A DNA stretch of 23,864 nt, taken from assembly GCA_036514535.1 (NCBI GenBank), contig DATBWZ010000068.1, forward strand, positions 1 to 23,864, given 5' to 3'. This DNA is from DATBWZ01 sp036514535. GTDB lineage: Bacteria > JAMCPX01 > DATBWZ01. The notes under the pieces are model-generated. The model saw only the letters and a list, made by a program, of their open reading frames with translations. It did no database searches and was not told where the DNA came from. Of the stretch, positions 23,672-23,864 are shown piece after piece (position 1 is the first letter of the stretch; each line of letters begins with the position of its first letter). A program made the position numbers and the translations under genes.

Positions 23672-23864
23672 ATGAAAGAACCAGATCCTGCCGCTGAATT
23701 TGCATTTAAAACTCTCGGGAAAAAGGTGTTCTCTGTCAGTGAGATTACCCGCAGGGTCAGAGAACTTATTGAAAATAATTTTCCATCTGTATGGATTGAA
23801 GGCGAAATATCAAATTTCAAGCAGATAATGAGCGGTCATGTCTATTTTACACTTAAGGATGAAC
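23672..23864 (+). CDS. xseA: Exodeoxyribonuclease VII large subunit (3' partial)
   Basis: Only the first 64 residues are in the window; the frame stays open to the right edge. KVFSVSEITRRVRELIE followed by FPSVWIEGEISNFK and SGHVYFTLKDE is the N-terminal OB-fold of XseA, matching the family start closely. With XseB it degrades single-stranded DNA to acid-soluble oligonucleotides. AGGA sits seven bases before the ATG. The nuclease domain lies outside, so integrity cannot be judged. Confidence 0.9.
   Translation, partial: MKEPDPAAEFAFKTLGKKVFSVSEITRRVRELIENNFPSVWIEGEISNFKQIMSGHVYFTLKDE

Overview
This window is a dense piece of bacterial chromosome, probably from an uncultured, envelope-bearing (Gram-negative type) anaerobe. 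The evidence is an OmpA/AMIN lipoprotein, a second large lipoprotein with a lipobox, two cobalamin-type radical SAM enzymes, and AGGAGG ribosome sites mixed with apparently leaderless starts. A Nitrospirota, Schekmanbacteria or deltaproteobacterial-like lineage would fit, but nothing here fixes the taxon. I see no rRNA, tRNA, CRISPR array, IS element or phage gene, and no gene-free stretch exceeds 300 bases.

Layout. (A) 2-3649, plus strand: the 3' part of a secreted-type protein with EF-hand-like loops and a TolB/PD40 propeller, translationally coupled to a lasso-peptide-B2-like transglutaminase/cysteine-protease fold protein, then a GT2 glycosyltransferase and a B12-type radical SAM protein. 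(B) 3646-10702, minus strand: a five-gene overlapping operon read as methyltransferase, TMTC-like membrane TPR protein, GT2 glycosyltransferase, second B12-type radical SAM protein, large GT-C-like membrane protein. It looks like a surface glycan or lipid modification locus. (C) 10868-13729, minus: a 953-aa Cys-containing lipoprotein of unknown function. (D) 13926-16751, minus: a 55-aa peptide gene that the supplied gene calls miss, a GcvH-like protein lacking the lipoyl lysine, a radical SAM protein with SPASM-like C-terminal cysteines, and an HPr-kinase-like ATPase. (E) 16865-20934, plus: two tandem paralogous GT39-like membrane glycosyltransferases and a divergent Fpg/Nei-family DNA glycosylase. 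(F) 21064-23864: an ACT-malic enzyme, a convergent AMIN-OmpA lipoprotein, and the start of xseA.

The most interesting part is region D together with the B2-like gene in region A. A short peptide with an F-x-x-P-x-V motif, a SPASM-type radical SAM enzyme, an HPr-kinase-like protein and a B2-like protease are all parts known from ribosomally made and modified peptide (RiPP/lasso-type) pathways. Here they occur in one window without a lasso cyclase or a visible PqqD/RRE protein, and with a lysine-less GcvH homologue between the peptide and the enzymes. This is an inference from gene content and needs testing.

A second theme is transcription and translation signals. Several operons begin with a good -10 box only 6-9 bases before the start codon and no ribosome site (1554, 10702, 16751, 16865), suggesting leaderless mRNAs. 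Internal genes use TTGA, GTGA or ATGA stop/start overlaps, twice with a TTG start behind a perfect AGGAGG.
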